DNA of 64,000 nt from Streptomyces dangxiongensis (GCF_003675325.1 NZ_CP033073.1:7440001-7504000); one strand, 5' to 3'. Positions 1-8,699 are shown, numbered from the stretch's first letter. The notes: generated from the sequence alone by a model not told the origin. Numbers and translations are program-made.

Positions 1-182
1 GCGTCGCCCGGCTGCACCTGACGCCGGTCGCCCGGCGCCGCCTCGGCGAGGTGCGCGCGCTCCAGGTCTCCCACCTCACGGGCGCCCTGCTCTCGCTCAC
101 CGAGGGTGAGATGGACGCCCTGGGCTCGGCCCTCGGCGCCCTCAACTCACTGACGCACCGGCTCCACCCCGCCGCCCACTGA
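1..182 (+). CDS. MarR-family transcriptional regulator, C-terminal fragment (5' end outside window)
   Basis: The reading frame opens at base 3 and runs to a TGA at 180-182, giving about 59 residues. They contain LTPVARRRLGEVRA followed by a leucine-rich helix ending HRLHPAAH. This is the typical C-terminus of a MarR regulator: the last part of the wing (LTPxGR) and the long dimerisation helix. The DNA-binding helices lie outside the window. It precedes a same-strand DHA2 exporter by 199 bases, a common regulator-plus-efflux arrangement, so control of that exporter is a reasonable inference. The family call rests on a short fragment. Confidence 0.6.
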   Translation, partial: VARLHLTPVARRRLGEVRALQVSHLTGALLSLTEGEMDALGSALGALNSLTHRLHPAAH

Positions 183-381
183 CACGCGCACCCCTACGGC
201 CCCGGGCGTGCCGCCGGGCCGCCGCCAGTGCCGTGCCGTGCCGCGGTTCGCACGCCCCGGGCGCCCCGCCGCCCGGGCCGCTGGCGTGCCGCGTCGCGGT
301 CCCGGGCGCCCGCGCCGTCATGGGCGCCGTCCGCCCTGCCCCTTCCCCGTATCTGATCTCCGCACCAGACGAGGCCTCTCC

Positions 382-1974
382 ATGCCGTCCACCTCCGTGG
401 ATCACTCCGCCGTGCCCGCGTCCACCGCGCTGCCGGCCACCGCCGCCGCCCGACGGCGCGCCAACCCCTGGCTGACGCTCTGCGCGGTCGCCTTCGGCCT
501 GTTCATGGTCCAGCTCGACGGCTCCGTCGTCGCCATCGCCAACCCCGCGATCGGCCGTGAACTGCACGCGTCCACCGCGCAGTTGCAGTGGGTGACCAAC
601 GCCTATCTGCTCGCCCTCGCCGCCACCCTGATCCTCGGCGGCACACTCGGCGACCGGTTCGGCCGGCGCACCTTCTACCTCGCCGGAGTCGCCGGCTTCG
701 CGCTGTCCTCCGTCGCCATCGGCTTCTCCGGCTCCATCACGGGCGTCGTCGCCTTCCGCGCGCTCCAGGGCGTCTTCGGCGGACTGCTCATGCCCAACAC
801 CCTCGGTCTGCTGCGCGCGGTGTTCCCGCCCCGCAGGTTCGGCATGGCCGTGGGCATCTGGGCGATGGTCTCCGCCGTCTCCACGGCGCTGGGCCCGATC
901 GTCGGCGGCCTGCTGGTGGAGCACGTCAGCTGGGAGTCCGTCTTCTACATCAACCTGCCCATCGGCGTACTCGCCTGCGCCTTCAGCGCGTTCGTGCTGC
1001 CGCAGTCGAGGAACACCACCGGTCACCACCGCTTCGACGTCACCGGCGTCGTACTGCTCGCGCTCGGACTGGTGAGCGTCGTCCTCGGCGTCGTCAAGGG
1101 CGAGACCTGGGGCTGGGCGTCGGCCGCCACCTGGGGCGCGATCCTCGTCGGCCTGCTGCTGCTCGTCGTCTTCGGCCGCCACGAGACGCGCGTCGAGCAT
1201 CCGCTGCTGCCGATGCGGCTGTTCCGCAGCCGTTCCCTGACCGTCGGCGCGGTCATCACCGCCCTCAACTTCTTCGTCATGCTGGGCGTGATCTTCTTCG
1301 TCATGCTCTACCTCCAGAACGTGCGCGGCCTGACACCCGTCCAGGCGGGCGTGCGCACCCTGCCGATGAGCCTCGCCTCACTCGTCGCATCCCTGCTGGG
1401 GGCCGTCCTGACGGCCCGGTTCGGCGCCCGGTTCTGCATGCCGCTCGGCATGCTGCTCCAGGCCGCCGCCTGCTTCACCATGCTCACCTGGTCCGGCGAC
1501 TCGGCGTACGCCACCATGTGGCCGCCGTTCGTCGCGCTCGGCCTCGGCGTCGGCATGGTGCTGTCCGCCTCCTCCGACGCCATCGTCGGCAACGCGCCCG
1601 TGCGGGACGGCGGTGTGGCCGGCGGACTCCAGGCCACCACCCTCCAGATCGGCGGCGCCCTCGGCACCTCCGTACTGGTCTCGGTGATCAGCGCCCGGGT
1701 CGGCGCCACCCTGGAGACCGAACTGACCGGCGCGGGCGTGCCCCGAGCCCTGGCCGGGAAGCTGGCCGGGGCGAAGGACGCGGTGGCGATGGGTGTCGCC
1801 CCCGTCTCCCGCGACATGCCTCAGCGCCTCGGCTCGGCCGTGACGGAGGGCAGTATCCGCGCGTTCATGAACGGCCTGCACGCCGCCGCGGTGATCACCG
1901 GCCTCCTGTGCGTGCTCGGCGCGGGCCTCGCAGCGGCCGGCATGCGCAAGGGCGCCGCGGCCGCCACGGAGTGA
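382..1974 (+). CDS. DHA2-family MFS multidrug transporter (14 TM)
   Basis: A 530-residue inner-membrane proton/drug antiporter. After a hydrophilic N-terminus of about 28 residues the first helix carries the DHA2 signature FMVQLDGSVVAIANPAIG, and the cytoplasmic loop after helix 2 has motif A, GDRFGRR. Hydrophobic segments continue to about residue 520, which fits the 14-helix topology and usual 480-550 length of the family. The ATG at 382 is chosen because GAGG lies 6-9 bases upstream and the protein then starts just before helix 1; an in-frame start at 208 would add an unlikely proline/arginine-rich extension. The upstream MarR fragment may be its regulator. The substrate cannot be deduced. 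Confidence 0.9.
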   Translation: MPSTSVDHSAVPASTALPATAAARRRANPWLTLCAVAFGLFMVQLDGSVVAIANPAIGRELHASTAQLQWVTNAYLLALAATLILGGTLGDRFGRRTFYLAGVAGFALSSVAIGFSGSITGVVAFRALQGVFGGLLMPNTLGLLRAVFPPRRFGMAVGIWAMVSAVSTALGPIVGGLLVEHVSWESVFYINLPIGVLACAFSAFVLPQSRNTTGHHRFDVTGVVLLALGLVSVVLGVVKGETWGWASAATWGAILVGLLLLVVFGRHETRVEHPLLPMRLFRSRSLTVGAVITALNFFVMLGVIFFVMLYLQNVRGLTPVQAGVRTLPMSLASLVASLLGAVLTARFGARFCMPLGMLLQAAACFTMLTWSGDSAYATMWPPFVALGLGVGMVLSASSDAIVGNAPVRDGGVAGGLQATTLQIGGALGTSVLVSVISARVGATLETELTGAGVPRALAGKLAGAKDAVAMGVAPVSRDMPQRLGSAVTEGSIRAFMNGLHAAAVITGLLCVLGAGLAAAGMRKGAAAATE

Positions 1975-2171
1975 CGGCCACGGGGCGCGGAGCCGGGCGA
2001 GCCCGGGACCCGCGGGAACGCCGCGCGTACGGCCGTCCGGTCACGCCTGTGTCCGCCGCCCCGTCCCGTCCCGTCGAACGCCCCGCAGTGCCGGTGCGTA
2101 CTTCCCGGGAACCGGGGCAATCGGTGGAGGAGCCGCCCGGGGCCGTCCCCCCCCCGCCCCGGGCGTGGCGT

Positions 2172-2211
2172 CTCCGCCGGCGGCCGATCCCCCCCCAGGC
2201 CGCCGGCGGAG
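2172..2211. terminator. Bidirectional intrinsic terminator hairpin
   Basis: A perfect 14-bp inverted repeat (2172-2185 and 2198-2211, arm CTCCGCCGGCGGCC) encloses a C-rich 12-base loop. It lies between the convergent MFS exporter and serine hydrolase genes and lacks a U-tract, as is common in Streptomyces. Confidence 0.7.
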
Positions 2212-2260
2212 CCATGTCCGCTCCGCCGGCCCGCCCCCGCTCACTCAGCGGCTGCGCGCC

Positions 2261-3502
2261 TCACCTGGCCGCCGGCTCGGCCGGCAGGTCGAACACGTGC
2301 CGGGGGGAGACGATCCGCGTGACCGCCCGGCCGAACAGTGTGCTGGGTTCGTCCTTGCCGTGGTCGATGTCGGTGTTGAGGACGATCACCAGGGTGGTGC
2401 GCGTCGACGGGAGGTAGATGGTCAGCGACTCGTAGCCGGGCAGGGAGCCGTTGTGACCGATCCAGCCCTGCACGTCGAAGATGCCCAGCCCGTATCCGGC
2501 GCCCGGGATCGGCGTCGCCGGGGTGACGAGGCGCTGCTTCTGCGTGGCGGCGCCGACCATCCGCCTCCCGTCGGGCAGTCGGCCGGTGGCCACCGTGGGC
2601 GCCCAGATGCGCAGATCGTCCAGGGTCGAGATCATCGCTCCGGCCGCCCAGCCCCAGGACGGGTCCCAGCCGGCGGCGTCAGCCGTCCTCCCGTCCGCCG
2701 TCTGGTCGGTGTAGCCCTGCGGGTGCGGTGCGGGGAACTCGTTGCCGTGCGGGAAGAGCGTGTGCTTCATGCCGGCCGGATCGAGGATGTGCCGCTGGAT
2801 GTACTCCCCGAGGTGCGAGCCGCTCCTCTGCTCCACGACCAGGCCGAGCAGGATCAGGTTGGTGTTGCTGTAGGAGAACTTCTCGCCCGGCCGGAAGAGC
2901 ACGGGGTGCTTGAAGGAGTAGGCGAGCAACTGCTGCGGCGTGAAGGGGCGCCGGGGGTCGGAGGTGAGCGCCTTGAAGAAGGCGTCGTCCTCCGAGTAGT
3001 TGAACAGCCCGCTGCGCATACCGGCCAGTTGACGCAGCGTCATCCTGTCGCCGTTGGGTACGCCGTCGACGTATCTGCCGATGGGGTCGTCCAGGCCGAC
3101 CTTGCCCCGGTCCACGAGCTGGAGCAGGGCGGTCACGGTGAACGTCTTCGTCTCGCTGCCGATGCGCGTGTACATGCCCCGGGCCATCCGGCGACCGGTC
3201 GACTTGTCGGCGACGCCGAAGGAGCGGACGTAACCGGGTTGTCCCGGCGTCCAGATGCCGACGCTCACGCCGGGGGTGCCGGTCTCGCGCATCACCCGCC
3301 GTACGGCCGCGTCGACCCGCCGTGCCACGCCGGGGGTGAGGGCGCGGACGTCCGGGCCCGAGGCCGACGGACCGGGAGTGTCGGAGGCGGGCGCGGCCGG
3401 TAGGGCCGCCGGTGCCGTCCCCGCGGCGAGGGGCACGAACAGCGTTCCCGCGAGCGCGGCGGCGGTGGCCCCCTTGCGCAGGCGTGCGGACGAAGGCGGC
3501 AT
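2261..3502 (-). CDS. Secreted serine hydrolase (class C beta-lactamase / DD-carboxypeptidase fold)
   Basis: A 413-residue exported protein. Residues 1-40 form a Sec signal peptide: RLRK, then an Ala/Leu core, then an A-P-A-S region. The penicillin-recognising catalytic motifs are present in order: SETK (S116-x-x-K119), a Tyr-x-Asn box in KFSYSNTN, and HNGS near the C-terminus in place of KTG. This pattern marks the family of D-alanyl-D-alanine carboxypeptidases, esterases and AmpC-like enzymes, so cell-wall peptides or esters are the likely substrates. The start at 3502 places the signal peptide at the N-terminus; an earlier in-frame start at 3598 would bury it. The gene converges on the MFS exporter across a strong terminator. 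Confidence 0.88.
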   Translation of the reverse strand: MPPSSARLRKGATAAALAGTLFVPLAAGTAPAALPAAPASDTPGPSASGPDVRALTPGVARRVDAAVRRVMRETGTPGVSVGIWTPGQPGYVRSFGVADKSTGRRMARGMYTRIGSETKTFTVTALLQLVDRGKVGLDDPIGRYVDGVPNGDRMTLRQLAGMRSGLFNYSEDDAFFKALTSDPRRPFTPQQLLAYSFKHPVLFRPGEKFSYSNTNLILLGLVVEQRSGSHLGEYIQRHILDPAGMKHTLFPHGNEFPAPHPQGYTDQTADGRTADAAGWDPSWGWAAGAMISTLDDLRIWAPTVATGRLPDGRRMVGAATQKQRLVTPATPIPGAGYGLGIFDVQGWIGHNGSLPGYESLTIYLPSTRTTLVIVLNTDIDHGKDEPSTLFGRAVTRIVSPRHVFDLPAEPAAR

Positions 3503-3688
3503 GGGCTCACTCCAACCACGTGACAGACGCGTGAGAGACGACCTGAGCGAGACGTCCGAGCCCGGATCTCCCCAGCATAGGAGCGCCCGGTCCACCACGC
3601 GCGTCGGTCGGACCGCGCCACGGCCACATCGCGGTCCTCTCCGGCCCGGCCCTCCTCTCCCGGCGCGAGCCCGGACCGCGGTGATCCG

Positions 3689-4144
3689 CTACCGCCCGTA
3701 CAGTGGTGCCAGAACGGCCAGGGTGCCGTTGGCCTGCCGCAACGCGTCCTCCAGGGCGCCGGGCGCATGGAGGGCGCCGGTGCCGTCGGGCGGTACGAGC
3801 CACTCCAGGTAGCGGGCGGGCCGGTACGGCGGCGGTACGGCGACCCAGGCCCCCCGGCTCGCGTACCGCAGTCCGGCGCCCACCCAGCCCCCGGCCGGGT
3901 CCGGCGGCAGGAAGAAGCCGACCCGCTCGGCCGCGGTGTCCACCAGGGTCGGTCCCGGCACCGGCAGCGCGGGCCCCCACAGCAGGTCCAGAGTGAGCAG
4001 CCCCAGCCGGTCGGGAACGCTCAGCACGTCCCAGAAGCGGCCCGCCTCCAGCAGGGCGATGCCCTCGCCGTGATCCCACTCCCATTTGCAGCCGCGCGGG
4101 TCGGCCGCCGACGCGGCGAGCCACTCCACGCCCCGCGTCCACAT
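3689..4144 (-). CDS. Small conserved-type protein of unknown function
   Basis: A 151-residue soluble protein I do not recognise with certainty. It has an acidic/tryptophan-rich start (WEWDHGEGIALLEAGRFWDVL), a central VDTAAERVGFFLPPD strand and a C-terminal WLVPPDGTG. This resembles small actinobacterial proteins related to the N-terminal half of bifunctional primase/polymerase proteins, but no catalytic Asp pair of that fold is obvious, so this is only a hint. The PP2C phosphatase gene ends 48 bases upstream on the same strand, so the two are probably co-transcribed. Codon use looks genuine and the frame has regular third-position G/C. Confidence 0.6.
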   Translation of the reverse strand: MWTRGVEWLAASAADPRGCKWEWDHGEGIALLEAGRFWDVLSVPDRLGLLTLDLLWGPALPVPGPTLVDTAAERVGFFLPPDPAGGWVGAGLRYASRGAWVAVPPPYRPARYLEWLVPPDGTGALHAPGALEDALRQANGTLAVLAPLYGR

Positions 4145-4192
4145 CGCGCCGACGGGACGGGTGACGCCGGCGGCCCGGGTGTCATCCGCGGG

Positions 4193-5320
4193 TCAGGCCG
4201 CCGCCGGCCGGCCGGATCTCGTCGGCGGGTCGGGGGACAGCACCAGCATGGTGGCGTCGTCCCGTACCCCGTAGCGCCGCCGGGCCAGGTCCGCCCACAC
4301 CGCTCCCGGCAGCTCGGCCGACGGAGTGCCGGCCAGCGCGGCCAGCCGCTCGGGCAGCGGATAGAAGGCGCCGGTGGTGTCCCGCGCCTCCCACACCCCG
4401 TCCGAGGCCAGGAACAGCCGGTCGCCCGGACCGAGCGCCACGGTGACCTCCTTCGGCGGGCCGACGCCCACCAGGCCGATCCCCAGCGGCGGGCCGGGCG
4501 CGACGGTCACCTCCCGGGCCTGCCCCTCGCACAGCAGGACGGGCGCCGGATGACCGCACGCCACCAGCCGCACCGCGGCCGTGCCCCCGGTGAACTCCAG
4601 CAGCAGCGCCGTCGCGAACAGCTCCGCGTGCCGTGCGTCCGCCGAGTCCACCGCCAGCCGGCGGTCCATGCGGGCAGCCACCGACTCCAGGTCCGGCTGG
4701 TCCAGGGCCGCCTCCCGGAACGCCCCCAGCAGCGACACCACCGTCGCGACCGCCGCCAGCCCGTGCCCCTGCACGTCCCCCATCACCGCGCGGACACCGC
4801 CCGGTCCCTCCCGCACGTCGAAGAAGTCCCCGCCCACCAGCGTGCCGTTCTGCGCGGCCCGGTAGAACGCCGCGCAGCCGACCCGCCCGACCCGTTCCGG
4901 CAGCGGCGGCAGCACGGCTCGCTGCACCGCCTCACCGATGGCCCGCTCCGTGTCCAGTTGGGCGTCCCGGCGGCTGCGCACGAAGGACACGAACACGCTC
5001 AGCGCGGCCACGAACACGATGGTGAGCAGGTCGGTGCTGCCGGGCCGGTTCAGATGCGTGGCCGGCGCGTTCAGCACCACGATCACGCCCGCACCCAGCA
5101 GTCCGGTCATCACCGGGCCGTACGACAGGACCGCCAGCGGCGGGATGGCGCCCAGCAGGAAGCCCAGATCACCCGCGCGGGGCGTCATCAGCGTGGTGAC
5201 GGTGACCCCCACGAGCAGGAGCACGGGCAGCACCCGCACCCACCACGGCGGTGGCGCGCCCCGCAGCCAGCCGCGATTCTCCCGGTCCCCGCGCGGCAAC
5301 CAGCCGCGCACCGATCCCAC
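4193..5320 (-). CDS. Membrane-anchored SpoIIE/RsbU-type PP2C serine phosphatase
   Basis: A 375-residue protein. Residues about 28-120 hold three to four hydrophobic segments (WWVRVLPVLLLVGV, GFLLGAIPPLAVLSYG, LLTIVFVAALSVFV). A short linker follows with the helix RAVLPPLP, then a SpoIIE catalytic domain with the metal-binding motifs VGGDFFD and GDVQGHG and a C-terminal SDGVWEARD. Such enzymes dephosphorylate anti-sigma-factor antagonists and so switch on alternative sigma factors. The cytoplasmic catalytic domain is tethered to the membrane, but no extracellular sensor domain of any size is visible. It is one of three SpoIIE phosphatases in this window and probably heads an operon with the gene that follows. 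Confidence 0.9.
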   Translation of the reverse strand: MGSVRGWLPRGDRENRGWLRGAPPPWWVRVLPVLLLVGVTVTTLMTPRAGDLGFLLGAIPPLAVLSYGPVMTGLLGAGVIVVLNAPATHLNRPGSTDLLTIVFVAALSVFVSFVRSRRDAQLDTERAIGEAVQRAVLPPLPERVGRVGCAAFYRAAQNGTLVGGDFFDVREGPGGVRAVMGDVQGHGLAAVATVVSLLGAFREAALDQPDLESVAARMDRRLAVDSADARHAELFATALLLEFTGGTAAVRLVACGHPAPVLLCEGQAREVTVAPGPPLGIGLVGVGPPKEVTVALGPGDRLFLASDGVWEARDTTGAFYPLPERLAALAGTPSAELPGAVWADLARRRYGVRDDATMLVLSPDPPTRSGRPAAA

Positions 5321-5465
5321 ATCCCCAAGCTACGCCGCCCCCGTCGGAGCAGCCCGCCGCCGGGCGCACCAGGACCGCGCCGAAAACCGGTGGACGCCCG
5401 CCCCGCGCGCCGTCTAGCCTGTGGCGCACCACGCCCGAGACGGACGGAAGAAGGAGGCGAGCACG

Positions 5466-5525
5466 ATGCAGGTCACCACCATCCAGCGCTCCCCCCTCCC
5501 CGTGCCGCGGGCGTGTCACGTCTGA
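5466..5525 (+). CDS. 19-codon leader-peptide-like sORF upstream of GNAT gene
   Basis: The frame reads MQVTTIQRSPLPVPRACHV and stops at TGA 5523-5525. An AAGGAGG ribosome-binding site sits at the right distance before the ATG, a better site than those of many full genes here. The stop lies 44 bases before the TTG of the acetyltransferase. The short length, strong site and position suggest an upstream regulatory or coupling peptide. No attenuator stem is obvious, and function is inferred from position only. Confidence 0.45.
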   Translation: MQVTTIQRSPLPVPRACHV

Positions 5526-5569
5526 TCCGACCGGGAGCGCCGCACGCATGACGCATACCGGAGGACTCC

Positions 5570-6478
5570 TTGACCGACCTGGTCATCCGCACGCTCGACG
5601 CGAGCAGTGCCGCCCTGTTCCGTACCATGCCCGACCCGCTCGCCCTGGCCGAGAAGCACCGGAACACCCGCTACCGCCCCGACTGGCAGCGCGTCGCGCT
5701 GCGTGACGGCCGCACCGTGGCCCGCGCCGCCTGGTGGGGCCGCCCCGAGGACCCCGAGCCGCTGCTGATCAACTGGTTCGACGTCGCCGAGGGCGAGGAG
5801 GCGGCGGGTGCAGAACTGCTGCGGACCGCGCCCTGGCGAACCCCCGAACTGGAACTCGACCTGCCCGCCGGCTGGCGCGACGACCCGCGCCTGCGGGCCG
5901 CGGCCGGCACACGCACCGCCGCCGCGCGCCAGGCCGGCTACACACCCCTGGTGGACCGCTTCCTCTACCGCTGGACCCCGGACCTGGGCCTGCCCGAGCG
6001 GACCGGCCGACTCCACTTCACGCCCGAACCCGACGACGCCGTCTTCCACGGCCTCCTGCGCCGCATCCACTCCGTCACCCTCGACGCGCACGCCCGCCGG
6101 GCCATCGAGGAGGACGGCGTGGACCGGGCGGCCCAGGAGGAACTGGACACCCTGCGAGGACTCCCGTCCCCACGCGCCTGGTGGCAGATCGCCCGCACCC
6201 CCGGCGGCGATCCGGTCGGCATCCACATCCCGGCACACAACTCCTCCGGGCCCTGCGTCGGCTTCATCGGGGTGGTGCCGGAACACCGCGGCCACGGCTA
6301 CGCCTACGACCTGCTCGCCGAGTGCACCCACTTCCTGGCCGCACACGGCGCCGAGTTCGTCGCCGCCGCCACCGACCAGGGCAACCTCCCGATGGCCGCG
6401 CACTTCACCACGGCCGGCTACCCCGTCGTGCGGGAACGAGTCAACTACTGGACGGACGACGCCACCGGAGCCGGGTGA
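5570..6478 (+). CDS. GNAT-family N-acetyltransferase
   Basis: A 302-residue protein with a C-terminal GNAT domain. GFIGVVPEHRGHGYAYDLL is the acetyl-CoA pyrophosphate-binding motif A (R/Q-x-x-G-x-G/A form), followed by AAHGAEFVAAATDQGN and MAAHFTTAGYP, the usual beta5-alpha4 region. The N-terminal 170 residues are a second, diverged region, as in tandem GNATs. The TTG at 5570 is chosen because GGAGGA lies 5 bases upstream and no ATG fits. The acceptor substrate is unknown. The gene stands alone apart from the short sORF upstream. Confidence 0.85.
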   Translation: MTDLVIRTLDASSAALFRTMPDPLALAEKHRNTRYRPDWQRVALRDGRTVARAAWWGRPEDPEPLLINWFDVAEGEEAAGAELLRTAPWRTPELELDLPAGWRDDPRLRAAAGTRTAAARQAGYTPLVDRFLYRWTPDLGLPERTGRLHFTPEPDDAVFHGLLRRIHSVTLDAHARRAIEEDGVDRAAQEELDTLRGLPSPRAWWQIARTPGGDPVGIHIPAHNSSGPCVGFIGVVPEHRGHGYAYDLLAECTHFLAAHGAEFVAAATDQGNLPMAAHFTTAGYPVVRERVNYWTDDATGAG

Positions 6479-6528
6479 CCCCACCGACAGCCCGGCGCCC
6501 GGGCCGTCGCTCATCCGCGAACCCGGTG

Positions 6529-7470
6529 CTACGCGCGCGGGCCGGCTTCCGTCCGGTCGGGAGCCGCCTGGTCGGTGCCCTGCGACTGGCGGCCCTCCGA
6601 CAGGCGGGTCTCCGCCGTCGCCAGGATCTCGGTGACGCGGAGGCCGAAACCGGCGTCGCAGGGGTGCGGGCGGCCGGTGCGGGCCGCCCGCACCAGGGCG
6701 TCGGCGGCCCGGGCCAGCGCCGGGACCGCCCCTTCGCTACTCCCCGGCAGGACGGTGACCCCCGCCTCGCCCCGCAGTTCCACGTCGGCCCCGGCCGCCG
6801 CGGGCGGGGCCGTCAGGCTCAGGGTGAGCGTGCTCGTCGCGCCGGTGGCGTGGTCGAGGACCAGGTGGACGGTGTCCGCCGGACCGTGTGCCGCCGCCAG
6901 GACCTGCCGTACGTCGCCCAGGACCGGCAACAGCACCGACAGAGCGTGCGGGCCGACGTCCCACAGCGCGCCCTTCTCCCGGCGCCACGGGGAGGCCGCG
7001 AACGGGCTGTCGGTCGTGAACACCGCCCCGAGCCACTGCGCCCGTGCCGTGAACCAGCCCGCCACCGCGGCCTGTTCCTCGATCCAGGCCTCCGGCTCCT
7101 TCTGGAAGCGCGCGGTGAAGAACACCACCGACGCCACCCCGGCCCGCTCCACCGCGTCCGCGACGGCCCGTCCTTCGGCGACCGACAGCGCCAGCGGCTT
7201 GTCGAGCAGCAGATGCCGGCCCGCTGCCGCCGCCCGCACCGCGAGTTCGGCCTGCACGGACGGAGGCAGGGCCACCGCCACCGCGTCCACGTCGGCCAGC
7301 AGCGCGTCCACATCGGCGTACGCCGGCACGTCGTACTGCTGCGCCAGCTCCGTGGCAGCCTCCGGCCGGCGTCCCCACACCCCGGCGAACTCCAGGCCGG
7401 TGTGCCCGGCGAGGGCGGGGGCGTAGGCCGCCCGTGCCCACGGGCCCGTTCCCAGCAGTCCGATGCGCAT
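6529..7470 (-). CDS. Gfo/Idh/MocA-family NAD(P)-dependent oxidoreductase
   Basis: A 313-residue cytoplasmic enzyme. The N-terminal Rossmann motif MRIGLLGTGPWARAAYAPAL binds NAD(P). VDAVAVALPPSVQAELAVRA and the characteristic DKPLALS (active-site Lys of the family EKP/DKP motif) follow, then a C-terminal alpha/beta dimer domain. ATG 7470 is chosen because the nucleotide-binding motif begins immediately; the open frame upstream is antisense or intergenic. The gene starts 35 bases after the ATP-grasp RiPP ligase on the same strand, so it is probably the third gene of that operon. It could be a tailoring enzyme or only a passenger; substrates of this family range from sugars to inositols. Confidence 0.85.
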   Translation of the reverse strand: MRIGLLGTGPWARAAYAPALAGHTGLEFAGVWGRRPEAATELAQQYDVPAYADVDALLADVDAVAVALPPSVQAELAVRAAAAGRHLLLDKPLALSVAEGRAVADAVERAGVASVVFFTARFQKEPEAWIEEQAAVAGWFTARAQWLGAVFTTDSPFAASPWRREKGALWDVGPHALSVLLPVLGDVRQVLAAAHGPADTVHLVLDHATGATSTLTLSLTAPPAAAGADVELRGEAGVTVLPGSSEGAVPALARAADALVRAARTGRPHPCDAGFGLRVTEILATAETRLSEGRQSQGTDQAAPDRTEAGPRA

Positions 7471-7505
7471 GTCGCATTCCCTTCTCCGAGCCGATCTCCG
7501 CACCC

Positions 7506-8489
7506 TCAAGACGCCGCACTCCGGTCGCCCTCCGCACGGCTGCGGCCCGGATCCGTTTCCTCCGCGAGCCATGCGGCGATGGTCGCGGCGATCGGCTGCC
7601 CGGTGTCCATCTCCACGAACCCGAACTGGCCGGACTGATTGCACTCCAGGAACCACCAGATCCCGTCCGCGTCCTCCGCGAAGTCGAAAGCGCCGTAGGC
7701 GAGTCCCGCGTCCCGCAGGTAGCGCAGCACGCCCTCGGCGACGCGCGGCGGCACGTCCGCGGGCAGCCAGGGGGAGACCGACGGGGCGAAGCGGACGTCC
7801 ACGTCGTCGGGGCCGGCGTCCGGGTCGGTGGGCTTGCGCGCGGCCAGCAGCGTGCCGCCGACGGCCGTGAGCCTGATGTCGGCCCGCTTGGCGATCCGCC
7901 GTTGCAGCAGCGTCGGTCCGAAGGCGACCGCGGTGAAGTCGGCGTCCGGTGCGACCCGGCTGGTCGGCACCGCCCGCGGCGGCTCCTGCGGATGCGCGCC
8001 GGAGACCGGTTTGACCACCAGGTCCGGGAAGCGCTCCGCGAACGCCCGCGCCGCCTGCGGGAACGTCGTGATCAGGGTGGCCGGCACCGGCAGGCCACAG
8101 CTTTGGGCGAGACGCAACTGCCAGGGCTTGTGGCGGGCCCGGTGGGCCGCGTCCGGGTGGTTCATCCAGCGGGCGTCGCTGGAGCGCAGCATGCCGTACA
8201 GCGCCTGCGACGACTCCTCCGTCAGCCAGGCCGACGGCTGGGCGGCGCGGGCCGCGGGACTGCCCGGTCTGCGCACCCACACGGAACGCAGGCCGTTGAT
8301 GCCGACCAGGCGTCCGCCGACGGACAGGTGCCCGCGGCAGGCGCCGTGGACGAACTCGCCCGACAGCGCCACCCCGTTGGTCAGATCGGCGGGGTCGAGC
8401 CGGACGACGGGCACGCCCGCCTCGCCCAGCCGGAGGACCACCATGTCCGCCGTCACGTCCTCTTCACTGGTCAGGATGAGCACGGTCAT
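7506..8489 (-). CDS. tgmB: ATP-grasp ribosomal peptide maturase (graspetide ligase, TgmB type)
   Basis: A 327-residue ATP-grasp ligase of the type paired with GRASP-target peptides in Streptomyces. The N-terminal domain starts MTVLILTSEEDVTADMVVLRL, the central ATP-binding lysine lies in DLVVKPVSGAH, and the Mg/ATP loop is WWFLECNQSGQFGF with Glu and Asn ligands. Enzymes of this family activate Asp/Glu side chains of a precursor as acyl phosphates and join them to Ser/Thr/Lys side chains, giving omega-ester or omega-amide macrocycles. The gene begins 18 bases after the precursor gene on the same strand. The methyltransferase (tgmC) often seen third in such loci is absent here; an oxidoreductase occupies that place. 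Confidence 0.88.
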   Translation of the reverse strand: MTVLILTSEEDVTADMVVLRLGEAGVPVVRLDPADLTNGVALSGEFVHGACRGHLSVGGRLVGINGLRSVWVRRPGSPAARAAQPSAWLTEESSQALYGMLRSSDARWMNHPDAAHRARHKPWQLRLAQSCGLPVPATLITTFPQAARAFAERFPDLVVKPVSGAHPQEPPRAVPTSRVAPDADFTAVAFGPTLLQRRIAKRADIRLTAVGGTLLAARKPTDPDAGPDDVDVRFAPSVSPWLPADVPPRVAEGVLRYLRDAGLAYGAFDFAEDADGIWWFLECNQSGQFGFVEMDTGQPIAATIAAWLAEETDPGRSRAEGDRSAAS

Positions 8490-8507
8490 CTTCTCGACGC
8501 CCGCGGT

Positions 8508-8699
8508 TCAGTCGTCGAAGTGCGTCTTGGAACCGGCGGTCGAGGTCGTGGTTCCGAGCGCTCTCAACGTGGCGTGATCGGTGGCGGCGATTCGCCCGTC
8601 GGGGAGGACGTTCAATTGCAGTCCGGAGTCGTACGCGTACGGAGTGGTGACGTCCAACTGCACTGCGGGCCGCGCGTAGTTGAGCGTGAACGGTTGCAT
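8508..8699 (-). CDS. tgmA: ATP-grasp-modified RiPP precursor peptide (TgmA type)
   Basis: A 63-residue peptide. The leader holds the family hallmark PYAYD (residues 20-24) followed by GLQLNVLPDGRIAATDH. The C-terminal core carries T50-T51-T52-S53-T54, K58, T59 and the terminal acids D62-D63, which are the nucleophile and acid residues that graspetide ligases cross-link. GGGAGAG lies just upstream of the ATG at 8699. It is first in a three-gene operon with the ligase. On the minus strand TATAAG (8728-8733) is a possible -10 hexamer, but no convincing -35 is seen. Family assignment is firm; the ring pattern is inference. Confidence 0.85.
   Translation of the reverse strand: MQPFTLNYARPAVQLDVTTPYAYDSGLQLNVLPDGRIAATDHATLRALGTTTSTAGSKTHFDD

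Noticed and set aside
3689..4144. Calling the small gene a primase/polymerase
   Set aside because: Only loose resemblance, and the catalytic Asp pair is not visible, so it is left as unknown.
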